From contig NZAS01000039.1 of the NCBI GenBank assembly GCA_002686195.1, positions 1 to 11,999 on the forward strand: a DNA stretch of 11,999 bases. Reading direction: 5' to 3'. The notes beneath the pieces were generated by a model. That model was not told the DNA's origin and did not search any database. It was given only the letters and a program-made list of their open reading frames with translations. Source of the stretch: Candidatus Pacearchaeota archaeon. Its GTDB lineage: Archaea; Nanoarchaeota; Nanoarchaeia; Pacearchaeales; GW2011-AR1. Shown piece by piece: positions 1-5,084 of this stretch. The number at the start of each line of letters is the position of its first letter. Positions within the stretch are counted from its first letter, which is position 1. The position numbers and the translations under genes are program-made.

Positions 1-103
1 AGTCTCCTAGATCAGAAGATGGAGGGGTTTCAATTAGATTTTCAATTTGTTCTTTTTTTAGTTGGAGGTGTTTTGATAATTCTTTTACTATAATGTCTTT
101 CAT
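1..103 (-). CDS. argS: Arginyl-tRNA synthetase, N-terminal fragment
   Basis: The first 34 codons of a gene that runs off the left edge, read on the minus strand from an ATG at 103. The visible protein begins MKDIIVKELSKHLQLKK and ends in a PPSSDLGD block. That block matches the start of archaeal arginyl-tRNA synthetases, where a short helical N-terminal domain leads into a P-P-x-x-x-[LF]-G-D-[YF] motif. The enzyme charges tRNA-Arg with arginine in the cytoplasm. A TATA-like stretch (TTTTATTAA on the minus strand, about 124-134) lies roughly 26 bases upstream of the ATG, which fits a leaderless archaeal transcript. The catalytic Rossmann core lies outside the window, so the call rests on the N terminus only. 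The gene diverges from the neighbouring tRNA. Confidence 0.75.
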   Translation of the reverse strand, partial: MKDIIVKELSKHLQLKKEQIENLIETPPSSDLGD

Positions 104-152
104 GTTTATAATTTGTAAATATGATTAATAAAACTTCCTAAGTAAAGTTAAG

Positions 153-162
153 GTTTTTATAG
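153..162 (+). promoter_or_regulatory. TATA box for tRNA-Thr
   Basis: GTTTTTATAG lies about 25 bases before the first base of the tRNA at 185, the expected distance for an archaeal TATA box. It is the only good TATA candidate between the divergent argS and tRNA genes on this strand. Confidence 0.5.
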
Positions 163-184
163 GCTGTTGAGAGTTTAATAATAT

Positions 185-275
185 GCCTCTGTAGCTCAGC
201 TGGTTAGAGCGCTTGTTTCGTAGGGTTTATATTCGGAAAAACAAGAGGTCGGGGGTTCGAATCCCTCCAGAGGCT
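185..275 (+). tRNA. tRNA-Thr(CGU) with a 17-nt intron
   Basis: A complete cloverleaf. The acceptor stem is 185-191 paired with 268-274 (seven of seven pairs). The D stem is 194-197 with 207-210. The anticodon stem is 212-216 with 241-245. The T stem is 251-255 with 263-267 around a TTCGAAT loop. The discriminator base is U at 275. The anticodon is CGU (219-221), decoding ACG (Thr). A G1:C72, C2:G71 end and U73 are the usual archaeal tRNA-Thr identity pattern. The anticodon loop is interrupted after position 37 by an intron at 223-239. The CCA end is not encoded, as expected. A T-rich run (275-278) follows and may terminate transcription. Confidence 0.93.
223..239 (+). other. tRNA intron with bulge-helix-bulge splice motif
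   Basis: A 17-base insert between tRNA positions 37 and 38. A four-pair central helix forms between 217-220 and 234-237. It is flanked by three-base bulges TAG (221-223) and AAA (238-240). Cutting after the second base of each bulge gives exactly 223-239. This is the canonical bulge-helix-bulge substrate of the archaeal tRNA-splicing endonuclease. The outer helix beyond the 5' bulge is weak, which suggests a relaxed motif. Confidence 0.85.
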
Positions 276-282
276 TTTCTAA

Positions 283-321
283 AGAGAATTTTTAATTATT
301 CGGATTTTTCAAAAATTCTCT
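283..321. repeat. 11-bp inverted repeat downstream of the tRNA
   Basis: AGAGAATTTTT (283-293) and AAAAATTCTCT (311-321) are perfect inverted copies separated by 17 bases. The stem is AT-rich and no T-run follows on either side, so it is not a textbook terminator. It may help end the tRNA transcript or be a remnant of a small repeat. Confidence 0.45.
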
Positions 322-367
322 AAGAGAACTTTGCTAAAAACCACAATTATGCAAAGTTATCTAAAGT

Positions 368-376
368 TATTTAAAT
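368..376 (+). promoter_or_regulatory. TATA box for the small membrane protein
   Basis: TTATTTAAA is centred about 25 bases before the ATG at 397. The predicted transcription start therefore falls at or next to the start codon. Confidence 0.4.
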
Positions 377-396
377 CAAGTATTATTTAGTGAAGT

Positions 397-630
397 ATGG
401 ATTGGTATTTTGATAAGAAGAAACTTCGCCAAGGCGGTTTCTTAAATATGTTTGACCCTAGAAATTTTGATAAGGCGAGCCCTACTGCTTGGATTTTCTT
501 TTTTGCAGTTATATTTATTATTATTGGATTAATTATTGCGGCTTTGGAATTGTTGATTATAATTGGTGGGCTTGTGATTATCTTCTATGTTGTAGTTTGG
601 ATAATTTGGTTTAGAAAAGCGCTTGGTTAA
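397..630 (+). CDS. Small two-helix membrane protein, unknown function
   Basis: A 77-residue protein with a charged, Lys/Arg-rich N terminus (residues 1-27) followed by two closely packed hydrophobic segments (about 31-48 and 51-72) and a short basic tail ending RKALG. A single Glu (E51) sits between the two hydrophobic runs, so this is probably a helical hairpin in the cytoplasmic membrane. I recognise no family. The N terminus (MDWYFDKKKLRQGGF) is aromatic and basic and may lie along the membrane surface. It converges on the DUF5654-like gene; the two stop codons overlap within the shared bases TTAA (627-630). That suggests the reading frame is real and tightly packed. Confidence 0.65.
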   Translation: MDWYFDKKKLRQGGFLNMFDPRNFDKASPTAWIFFFAVIFIIIGLIIAALELLIIIGGLVIIFYVVVWIIWFRKALG

Positions 631-908
631 GCGTAATCTGGACGGTCTTTCAAGAAATTTGATGCTAAATAAATTACAAGTAATGACATGAGAGTTATCG
701 CTAAAGACGTTAATACCGACGCTGTCGCTGAATTTCTAACATTTATAAAGTGTAAGATAAGGGTTTCGAATATATCAAATATTGTTTGACGCCAAGCAAA
801 GGCTATTGTGAAACTGAGAGTTATTAAGATTAAAAGACGGAGCTGTTTCCGAAACTCTTTCTTAAAATTATCACCACCAACAAAAAAATGTTTTACTTTT
901 CTTTTCAT
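627..908 (-). CDS. DUF5654-like membrane protein (first copy)
   Basis: A 93-residue protein with a basic N terminus (1-22), one hydrophobic helix containing the FAWRQTIFD block (residues about 26-46), and a second helix (about 63-84) ending in a charged tail. The pattern of a hydrophobic helix running into F-A-W-R-x-x-[IL], an amphipathic stretch, then a second helix is that of the archaeal DUF5654 family of small membrane proteins. Their function is unknown. A second, clearly diverged member lies at 3718-4065, where the matching block reads LIALAWRDLL. A TATA-like stretch lies about 25 bases upstream (near 927-937). The 3' end overlaps the convergent small membrane protein gene by four bases. 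Confidence 0.7.
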   Translation of the reverse strand: MKRKVKHFFVGGDNFKKEFRKQLRLLILITLSFTIAFAWRQTIFDIFETLILHFINVRNSATASVLTSLAITLMSLLVIYLASNFLKDRPDYA

Positions 909-952
909 CTTGCCTCTTTAATAATTAGATAAATGAAAAGGGGTTTTTAAAA

Positions 953-2587
953 TTAATTCTGATTAGATTTTATGAAATCTTTTAGGGCTTCTAAGACTTT
1001 TGGTTGTTTTGAAGGTAAGAATCTTAGGGCTCCTGCGTTTTTGTGTCCGCCACCTTCTGCAAATGCTCCTGGAACTTTCTTATTTACGAATGCAATGTAA
1101 TCATGAACAGAAAAATTGGCTTGGTCTGTTGCTCTGATTGTTATTGCATCTGGCATTACTCCTGCTGTAACTAGGACAGGGGTTTTTTCTTGGAGAGAAT
1201 CATGTAGTTGACCTGTTGCTTTTCCAGGTTTTGGGTAAAAACCACGAGGGAAAGTCTCTTCTATTGGTAATAGTTGAAGAGTTGCTGAACCGATGTTTTC
1301 TGTTGATGCAGCTGACTTTGCGATTTCTAATCCTTGAGATTCTAAGTTCCTAATGTATGGGGCCATTAGAGCAACGAGTGATTTTTGTTTTGCCATTGGC
1401 TCTCCAAAAAGAACTTCGATATATTCTCTGGCTTCCATGAATCTTAGTTTTGCTGAGACAAAATCTATGACTGTTGCTATGTCTGACAAAAGAGATTTTG
1501 TGTATCCTTCTGCTTTTGCTAACTTTAGATAGTCATCTATTACTTTAGAATTATCAATTCTGTCTGCTAATCCAGCCATGGCAGCGATTTGTTCCATGTT
1601 TTTTATTTCTGGATTTATGAATCTTGAGATTTCTGCGCAAAGCATTCCTGCTGAAAATTTGGAGCCGTCTTCTTTAACTAAGAAAGGATTTATGTGGACT
1701 AAGACCTCTTTGGAAATTACATCTTCCTCGAAGACGTGGTGGTCTATTACTATGAATTCCATTCCGTGGACTTTTCCTTGCTGGATTCCTAATAAGTCTT
1801 GTTGAGATGAACCGTTGTCTGCAATTATTACTAAAGGCATTTTGTTTGCGAATTTTGCTTCGTCTGATAAAGATTTTGCGGTGTCTCTTATTGAGTCGTC
1901 GATTTCGTAGAAGGGTGCTGAGCAAGGGGCCCTTGTGAAATATTCCCAAGGTGCTTTTCCAGGACCGTGTTGCTTTTCAATTAAGGGTATGATTGCTTTT
2001 TCTAATGAAAAACCTGAGGAATATCCGTCTGTGTCGTTATGGTGTCTTACTATGATCGGTCGGTTTTGAACTACAGCTAAGCGAATTTCTGTTGCTGCTT
2101 TTGTGAAATCTGATTTTAGTTTGTCTAGGATTGGGCTTTTTACTAAAAATGCTGGAGGAGTTATAGATGCTCTTGATCTTTCAATATCTGAGAGCTTTTT
2201 CTTTGCTTTTTGTTCTTCAGAGCCTGAGAGTTTTTCTATTTTTGAGATTTCTCCTTCTAATGCGTTGTTGAATTCCTTTATGCTAATTGTTGCTTTTATT
2301 AAGGAATTTTCTATAATTTCGGGGTGGGCTCTGACTCCAGGACCGTCGAAGCCTTTAAGCATTAAAGTTCCTGTTCCGTCGTTTAGGGAGAAGAGAGTCG
2401 GGCCTGCTGTTTGGACGATTCTGTCTATAAGGCCTTGTACTATGAATGAGCTTCCATCGTCTTTTTGACTGATTTCATCTATTTGAGCCTCGGCTGCGGG
2501 TTTTTCAAACCTCTGGGGTTTTTTGAAATTTTTTTTAGAATTGAAATTTTTTTGCTTATAATTTCCTTTCTTATTTCTTCCTTTCAT
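953..2587 (-). CDS. RecJ-like DHH phosphoesterase with OB fold
   Basis: A 544-residue protein with a Lys/Asn-rich disordered start (1-40), an OB-type nucleic-acid-binding fold (about 45-118), a charged connector and a DHH nuclease core. Motif I is HHNDTDGYSSG (182-192, Asp185 and Asp187), motif II has Asp257 in IIADNGSS, motif III is the DHH triad at 282-284, and motif IV is GLADRID with Asp342. The C-terminal DHHA1 part carries the substrate loop GGGHKNAG (512-519). This resembles archaeal RecJ-like exonucleases (COG1107 type), Mn/Mg-dependent enzymes acting on single-stranded nucleic acid in replication and repair. All metal ligands are present, so it should be active. I see no cysteine zinc finger, unlike some relatives. 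A TTTAAAAA box (about 2610-2618) lies 27 bases upstream, which supports this ATG. Confidence 0.85.
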   Translation of the reverse strand: MKGRNKKGNYKQKNFNSKKNFKKPQRFEKPAAEAQIDEISQKDDGSSFIVQGLIDRIVQTAGPTLFSLNDGTGTLMLKGFDGPGVRAHPEIIENSLIKATISIKEFNNALEGEISKIEKLSGSEEQKAKKKLSDIERSRASITPPAFLVKSPILDKLKSDFTKAATEIRLAVVQNRPIIVRHHNDTDGYSSGFSLEKAIIPLIEKQHGPGKAPWEYFTRAPCSAPFYEIDDSIRDTAKSLSDEAKFANKMPLVIIADNGSSQQDLLGIQQGKVHGMEFIVIDHHVFEEDVISKEVLVHINPFLVKEDGSKFSAGMLCAEISRFINPEIKNMEQIAAMAGLADRIDNSKVIDDYLKLAKAEGYTKSLLSDIATVIDFVSAKLRFMEAREYIEVLFGEPMAKQKSLVALMAPYIRNLESQGLEIAKSAASTENIGSATLQLLPIEETFPRGFYPKPGKATGQLHDSLQEKTPVLVTAGVMPDAITIRATDQANFSVHDYIAFVNKKVPGAFAEGGGHKNAGALRFLPSKQPKVLEALKDFIKSNQN

Positions 2588-2642
2588 TTAGGAGAAGAAA
2601 GAATGAGGGTTTTTAAAGGTGAGGGTTTTGGGCCTAAAATTT

Positions 2643-3122
2643 CTATGTTTTCTCTTTATATAAAAAACCCTTTGCTGGGAGTTCTGGAACGTCGAAACCT
2701 TTTTCTTTTAATTCTTTGAAAATTTCTTTTTGGTATCTTCTATCATGGATCATTTTGTGATGATTTGGACAAATCCCTATAAGATTTGTCTGAGAGTTAT
2801 TTTGATGATTATGATCTAGATGATGTATATCAACAATTTTGTCAAAATTACATATTACACAAAGTTTTGTTATCTTTCTATAAGTATTATAATCTAAATT
2901 ATGCATTTTTCTGACATTATGGGCTTTTATCTTATCCAAATGAAAAGTTGAAACATAGCAGCTTTGACAGAAACCTTTTGCATGCATTGGCCTTTCTCTT
3001 TTGCATTTTTCACAGATTACTTTTTTGGGTTTCCAAAGTATTTTTTTGTAGCAAGTTGTGCAAAGGCCTTTTGAATGATTTTGTCTTTTTCTTTTACAAT
3101 TCCTACAATCTATTAGAACCAT
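2643..3122 (-). CDS. HNH endonuclease with two tandem zinc modules
   Basis: A 159-residue protein. Residues 6-24 and 37-55 are two copies of a C-x2-C-x6-H-x-K-G-[LF]-C-x2-C-Y module, each able to bind zinc. After a linker comes an HNH/treble-clef nuclease domain: Cys88 and Cys91, the catalytic-looking block IHHLDHNHQNN (99-109), Asn113, then C-P-N-H-H-K-M-I-H (118-126). The family cuts double-stranded DNA as free-standing homing, phage or restriction-type nucleases. No target or partner is visible. Two copies of a strong TATA box lie just upstream (3137-3150 and 3179-3192), the nearer one placed for a leaderless ATG at 3122. Its position between conserved genes, and AT-rich codons unlike those of the helicase gene, suggest a mobile origin. 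Confidence 0.82.
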   Translation of the reverse strand: MVLIDCRNCKRKRQNHSKGLCTTCYKKILWKPKKVICEKCKRERPMHAKGFCQSCYVSTFHLDKIKAHNVRKMHNLDYNTYRKITKLCVICNFDKIVDIHHLDHNHQNNSQTNLIGICPNHHKMIHDRRYQKEIFKELKEKGFDVPELPAKGFLYKEKT

Positions 3123-3136
3123 TTATAGTAGGAGTA

Positions 3137-3150
3137 GTTCGTATATATAA
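3137..3150 (-). promoter_or_regulatory. Proximal core promoter of the HNH gene
   Basis: On the minus strand it reads TTATATATACGAAC. The TATA core is centred about 25 bases before the ATG at 3122. An identical 14-base copy is found 42 bases further upstream. Confidence 0.6.
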
Positions 3151-3178
3151 ATATTTATACTAACTTTATAGTGAGGAC

Positions 3179-3192
3179 GTTCGTATATATAA
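3179..3192 (-). promoter_or_regulatory. Duplicate core promoter, distal copy
   Basis: A perfect second copy of TTATATATACGAAC (minus strand). If used, it would start transcription near 3163-3167 and give the HNH messenger a leader of about 42 bases. The extra CGAAC next to the TATA core resembles the CGAAC motif found elsewhere in the accessory region and could be a protein-binding site. Confidence 0.45.
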
Positions 3193-3204
3193 TAAGTTTA
3201 AGAA

Positions 3205-3220
3205 CTTCTCCTAAGAGAGG
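3205..3220. repeat. 6-bp hairpin downstream of the frameshifted gene
   Basis: CTTCTC and GAGAGG pair (one G-T) around a CTAA loop. It lies between the end of the frameshifted gene and the HNH promoters, and could act as a weak terminator for the former on the minus strand, where it is followed by TTCTTAAACTT. Confidence 0.3.
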
Positions 3221-3243
3221 TTATGCGAACTAATATTTGAGCA

Positions 3244-3276
3244 GAAAGTTTTGATTAACGCTAGGAAGTTTGAGCA
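3244..3276. repeat. 33-bp diverged repeat, copy 1
   Basis: Matches 4643-4675 at 28 of 33 positions in the same orientation. The conserved parts are GAAAGTTTTG, AACGCT and AAGTTTGAGCA. This copy covers the last codons and stop of the frameshifted gene on the minus strand, so copy 2 may be the tail of a lost paralogue or a shared end element. Confidence 0.6.
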
Positions 3277-3673
3277 GGTGGTTTATGACTGATTCTAAAT
3301 AAAGGAATTATGTTATGGCCAGAAGGATTTACAAATAGGTCTCCTTGTCCTGGTATCACTACTGAACCCACCTGTAAGAAGCCCCTGTCAGAGAGACTAA
3401 ATAGCCATTCAATTGTTTTCTCCATTTTTTCTGGATTGGGTACGATTCTCTTTTCTTTATTTTTTGGATCGTTAATTTCATCGTAGAGGCCTTTTCCGAA
3501 AAGCCTTTTTGCTACTGCTTCAGGAGTGATGTATGTAGGGTCAATGTTGATTCTTGGGTATTGGCCCCATATTTCCCTTCGTGACCTGTCATAGATTCTA
3601 CTATTCTATATGCTCTTAAGGCTGTGGGTTTTCTCTTTAATTCAATTGGTTTATCCTTTACTGTGGATCTCAT
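3261..3673 (-). pseudogene. Unrecognised protein gene with a one-base frameshift
   Basis: Minus strand. The first frame opens at ATG 3673 (MRSTVKDKPIELKRKPTALR...AYRIVES). A second frame is open for 114 codons from 3605 to a TAG at 3263-3261 and reads ...YDRSRREIWGQYPRI, then TPEAVAKRLFGKGLYDEIN, ending SGHNIIPLFRISHKPPAQTS. The second frame has no early start codon. The joined product would be about 137 residues if one base is missing near 3590-3605, so this is either a recently broken gene, a sequencing error or a programmed -1 shift. The site holds no homopolymer run. A TATA box (about 3697-3704) stands 25-30 bases before the ATG. The product looks soluble and basic. I recognise no family. 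Confidence 0.65.
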
Positions 3674-3717
3674 AAAAATTTATCTTTTTTAGTGTATAAA
3701 AAGGTTTGTTTTTGTTA

Positions 3718-4065
3718 CTATTTCTCTTTTTTGTTGGCCCAGCGTGAGACGAGGGCTATACCGAGGATGGCTACGAGAGTGATTATGAAGGCGGACCAGA
3801 GCTCTGCGATGTAGGGGACTTTTTCTAGGGTTGAAATTGCGATGTTTTCTTTGATTACTTTGCTTAAAAGGTCTCGCCATGCTAGGGCTATTAGGAAACC
3901 GAAGGCTGCGATTAGGGCTGTGGATGCGTGGTCGCGGAATTGGTTGTGAACGTAGACAGTTTTTGTCTTTGTTGCTGAAAGAAGTCGCTTATGGAGGCGT
4001 TTTTCCACGTCTTTTTCGATCTTTTGCTGATCTTTTTTGGACAATTTAGGTGTTTTTTTAGCCAT
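3718..4065 (-). CDS. DUF5654-like membrane protein (second copy)
   Basis: A 115-residue protein. A very basic N terminus (MAKKTPKLSKKDQQK, then a Lys/Arg-rich helix to about residue 45) precedes a hydrophobic helix ending in LIALAWRDLL (about 49-66), an amphipathic spacer, and a second helix (about 85-105) with a KKEK tail. The helix-plus-AWRDLL signature is typical of DUF5654 proteins of archaea, whose role is unknown. I prefer ATG 4065 to the TTG at 4086. The TATA box at 4092-4100 would start transcription near 4070, inside the longer reading. Compared with the copy at 627-908, only the helix and AWR block are alike, so this is not a recent duplication. Confidence 0.78.
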   Translation of the reverse strand: MAKKTPKLSKKDQQKIEKDVEKRLHKRLLSATKTKTVYVHNQFRDHASTALIAAFGFLIALAWRDLLSKVIKENIAISTLEKVPYIAELWSAFIITLVAILGIALVSRWANKKEK

Positions 4066-4087
4066 TTTTCGACGGTAGGAGAGCAAA

Positions 4088-4104
4088 GAGGTTTATATAT
4101 GTTT
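4088..4104 (-). promoter_or_regulatory. Core promoter of the second DUF5654-like gene
   Basis: The 17 bases read AAACATATATAAACCTC on the minus strand and recur exactly at 4453-4469, in front of the DUF378 gene. The TATA core is about 30 bases before ATG 4065. A shared 17-base promoter suggests the two membrane-protein genes are expressed together. Confidence 0.65.
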
Positions 4105-4151
4105 TTAACAGGGAGAAAAAGAGTAAAAAGAAAAAGAAATTAATAAAATAA

Positions 4152-4174
4152 AAAGATTCCTCAAAGGAATCTTT
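4152..4174 (-). terminator. Hairpin terminator of the DUF378 gene
   Basis: AAAGATTCC (4152-4160) and GGAATCTTT (4166-4174) form a perfect 9-bp stem with a five-base loop. On the minus strand the stem is followed by TTTTTATTTTATTA, a U-rich tract suited to terminate transcription about 46 bases past the DUF378 stop codon and before the next promoter. Confidence 0.7.
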
Positions 4175-4219
4175 AACCCTCGCTTAGTAAAGCTTCGGGA
4201 AAAGAAAAATTGAGGTGGT

Positions 4220-4399
4220 TTATTTTTTGACTAGCTTGTAGACTGCCCACAAAGCTGAAATACCTACTAAGGCATAAATAATGGTTGCGAAGATGCCGTC
4301 GCTTACTGCTGTAACAAGATTTATGTTCCAGATTGCTAGGCCCCAGTTCAATCCACCAATTATCAAGAGAATTTTTGCTATCCAATCAATTGAATTCAT
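4220..4399 (-). CDS. DUF378 family small membrane protein
   Basis: A 59-residue protein beginning MNSIDWIAKILLIIGGLNWG and ending ALWAVYKLVKK. The pattern of D-W-I-A, a hydrophobic run, then I-G-G-L-N-W-G is the hallmark of the DUF378 family (YuzA-like), found in bacteria and archaea and of unknown function. Two membrane helices are visible (about 6-24 and 35-56), with an N/D-containing turn between. It starts at ATG 4399. A strong Shine-Dalgarno GGAGG lies at 4413-4409 on the minus strand, nine bases from the ATG. This is unusual here, since most neighbours look leaderless. A 9-bp hairpin terminator follows. A longer frame that overlaps it starts at a TTG and has no family resemblance, so it is a shadow. 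Confidence 0.88.
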   Translation of the reverse strand: MNSIDWIAKILLIIGGLNWGLAIWNINLVTAVSDGIFATIIYALVGISALWAVYKLVKK

Positions 4400-4404
4400 T
4401 TTTT

Positions 4405-4460
4405 TAAACCTCCTTTCACCTCATTAATGAGTATGGATTATAATAAGTTAAGGAGGTTTA
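4405..4460 (-). promoter_or_regulatory. Inverted repeat and palindrome ahead of the DUF378 gene
   Basis: TAAACCTCCTT (4405-4415) and AAGGAGGTTTA (4450-4460) are perfect inverted copies. One covers the Shine-Dalgarno region, the other overlaps the TATA box. Between them the 12-base perfect palindrome CTCATTAATGAG (4420-4431) sits at the predicted start of the transcript. This arrangement suits an operator for a dimeric repressor. Confidence 0.5.
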
Positions 4461-4469
4461 TATATGTTT
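4453..4469 (-). promoter_or_regulatory. Core promoter of the DUF378 gene
   Basis: An exact copy of the 17-base promoter at 4088-4104 (AAACATATATAAACCTC on the minus strand). Transcription should start near 4435, giving a leader of about 36 bases that contains the Shine-Dalgarno sequence. Confidence 0.65.
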
Positions 4470-4472
4470 CTT

Positions 4473-4513
4473 TTTTGTCGACGGTGAAGATAAATGGATT
4501 TTGTCGACGGTGA
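4473..4513 (+). repeat. Two 15-bp direct repeats TTTTGTCGACGGTGA
   Basis: Perfect copies at 4473-4487 and 4499-4513, period 26 bases. The inner GTCGACGGT recurs at 4872-4880 and inside the winged-helix gene at 5252-5260. Shorter relatives are TCGACGGT at 4069 and ACCGACGG at 5036. A CG-rich motif this frequent stands out in AT-rich DNA and may be a protein-binding iteron. Confidence 0.7.
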
Positions 4514-4612
4514 GGGGGTGTCGGGCGGATTTACATGTTGTGTCGAGCGCACCGGCGCTTACGCGCCTCGTAAATTACTGCTGCGATTCTTTTAGTTTAG
4601 GGGCGCGGGTTT
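4512..4612. ncRNA. GC-rich foldable island, possible structured RNA
   Basis: A compact GC-rich patch in AT-rich surroundings with several nested or competing pairings. ATTTAC (4529-4534) pairs with GTAAAT (4570-4575). Inside, GAG pairs with CTC (4545-4547 with 4567-4569). GGCGC-TTAC-GCGCC makes a perfect hairpin (4554-4567), and GAGCGC pairs alternatively with GCGCTT (4545-4560). GGCGCG (4602-4607) can also pair with CGCGCC (4562-4567). I cannot match it to RNase P RNA, SRP RNA, 5S RNA or a guide RNA. The strand and the ends are unknown. Confidence 0.35.
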
Positions 4613-4642
4613 TTGGATTTTTTCTTTGATATGTTTAAGGCT

Positions 4643-4675
4643 GAAAGTTTTGGTGAACGCTTAAAAGTTTGAGCA
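4643..4675. repeat. 33-bp diverged repeat, copy 2
   Basis: The same orientation as copy 1 at 3244-3276, 28 of 33 positions identical. Here it lies in non-coding DNA. On the minus strand both contain GCGTT followed by CAAAACTTTC, which resembles the GTTAAACGAACTTT motif further right. Confidence 0.6.
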
Positions 4676-4713
4676 TAAGTTTGGAAGAAAAGATCTGAAA
4701 AATGGGAGGTTAA

Positions 4714-4787
4714 GGGGGGCAGTTGGACACAAAAAACTGTGCAGAGAAATGTGTCCTTTTAGCCCCTCCTTTTGTGCTATTAGGAGG
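4714..4787. repeat. Strong two-part hairpin with a competing fold
   Basis: GGGGGGC (4714-4720) pairs with GCCCCTC (4762-4768, one G-T) and GGACACA (4725-4731) pairs perfectly with TGTGTCC (4750-4756), leaving an 18-base loop. The 3' arm can instead pair with AGGAGG (4782-4787) through CCTCCT (4765-4770). The two folds exclude each other, as in attenuators, though no obvious regulated gene follows directly. Confidence 0.5.
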
Positions 4788-5055
4788 TGAAAATAGTATA
4801 TATAAGTTTCGTTTTCGGCGTTTTTTAAGGAAGTTGAGGGATTTTAATGTAATTTTATGTTGGTTTTTGTTGTCGACGGTAAAACAGTGTTTTTATGTGT
4901 TTAAACGGCTGTTTGTTGGATAGTGCGTGGTGTCCAAGCCTTGGGTTTGGTGTTTATTTGAGTGTTCGACAGAGGTTTTATGGTGTTTTTTCAGGGTGTT
5001 TGATCAATGTTTAAGGTTGTTTTTATAAGGGTTTTACCGACGGAAAAGAGAAAAG

Positions 5056-5063
5056 TTTATATA
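5056..5063 (+). promoter_or_regulatory. TATA box of the first coiled-coil/winged-helix gene
   Basis: TTTATATA is centred 25 bases before ATG 5085, placing the transcription start at the start codon. This decides the start: the upstream in-frame ATG at 5007 would lie before the promoter. Confidence 0.65.
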
Positions 5064-5084
5064 GAAGTGGTGAGTTTAATAGAT

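Larger units (their letters stand above)
4466..5084. other. Long intergenic stretch, repeat-rich and structured
   Basis: No convincing protein gene is present. The stretch holds three of the four GTCGACGGT motifs (4477, 4503, 4872), a GC-rich foldable island (4512-4612), copy 2 of the 33-bp repeat (4643-4675), a strong hairpin (4714-4768) with a competing fold to 4787, and a TATA-like AGTATATATAAG (4797-4807) with no long reading frame after it. A 66-residue frame from a TTG at 4723 overlaps the hairpin, is Cys/Phe-rich and has no recognisable family. I judge it non-coding. A non-coding RNA or a binding region for the adjacent winged-helix protein is possible. Confidence 0.55.

Noticed and set aside
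2948..3163. 71-residue plus-strand frame opposite the HNH gene
   Set aside because: It is the complement of the zinc-module coding region and has no promoter or family signal.
4173..4385. 70-residue minus-strand frame
   Set aside because: It is an overlapping shadow of the DUF378 gene in another frame, starting at TTG with no ribosome-binding site.
4641..4690. Possible C/D box guide RNA (CTGA and TGA-like words)
   Set aside because: No proper C box (RTGATGA) is paired with a D box at suitable distance; the words are chance matches in AT-rich DNA.
4723..4923. 66-residue frame from a TTG start
   Set aside because: It overlaps the strong 4714-4768 hairpin, has no promoter before it, is Cys/Phe-rich without a pattern, and resembles no family.
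5007..5084. N-terminal extension of protein A from the ATG at 5007
   Set aside because: The TATA box at 5056-5063 lies inside it, so transcription would start after this ATG.
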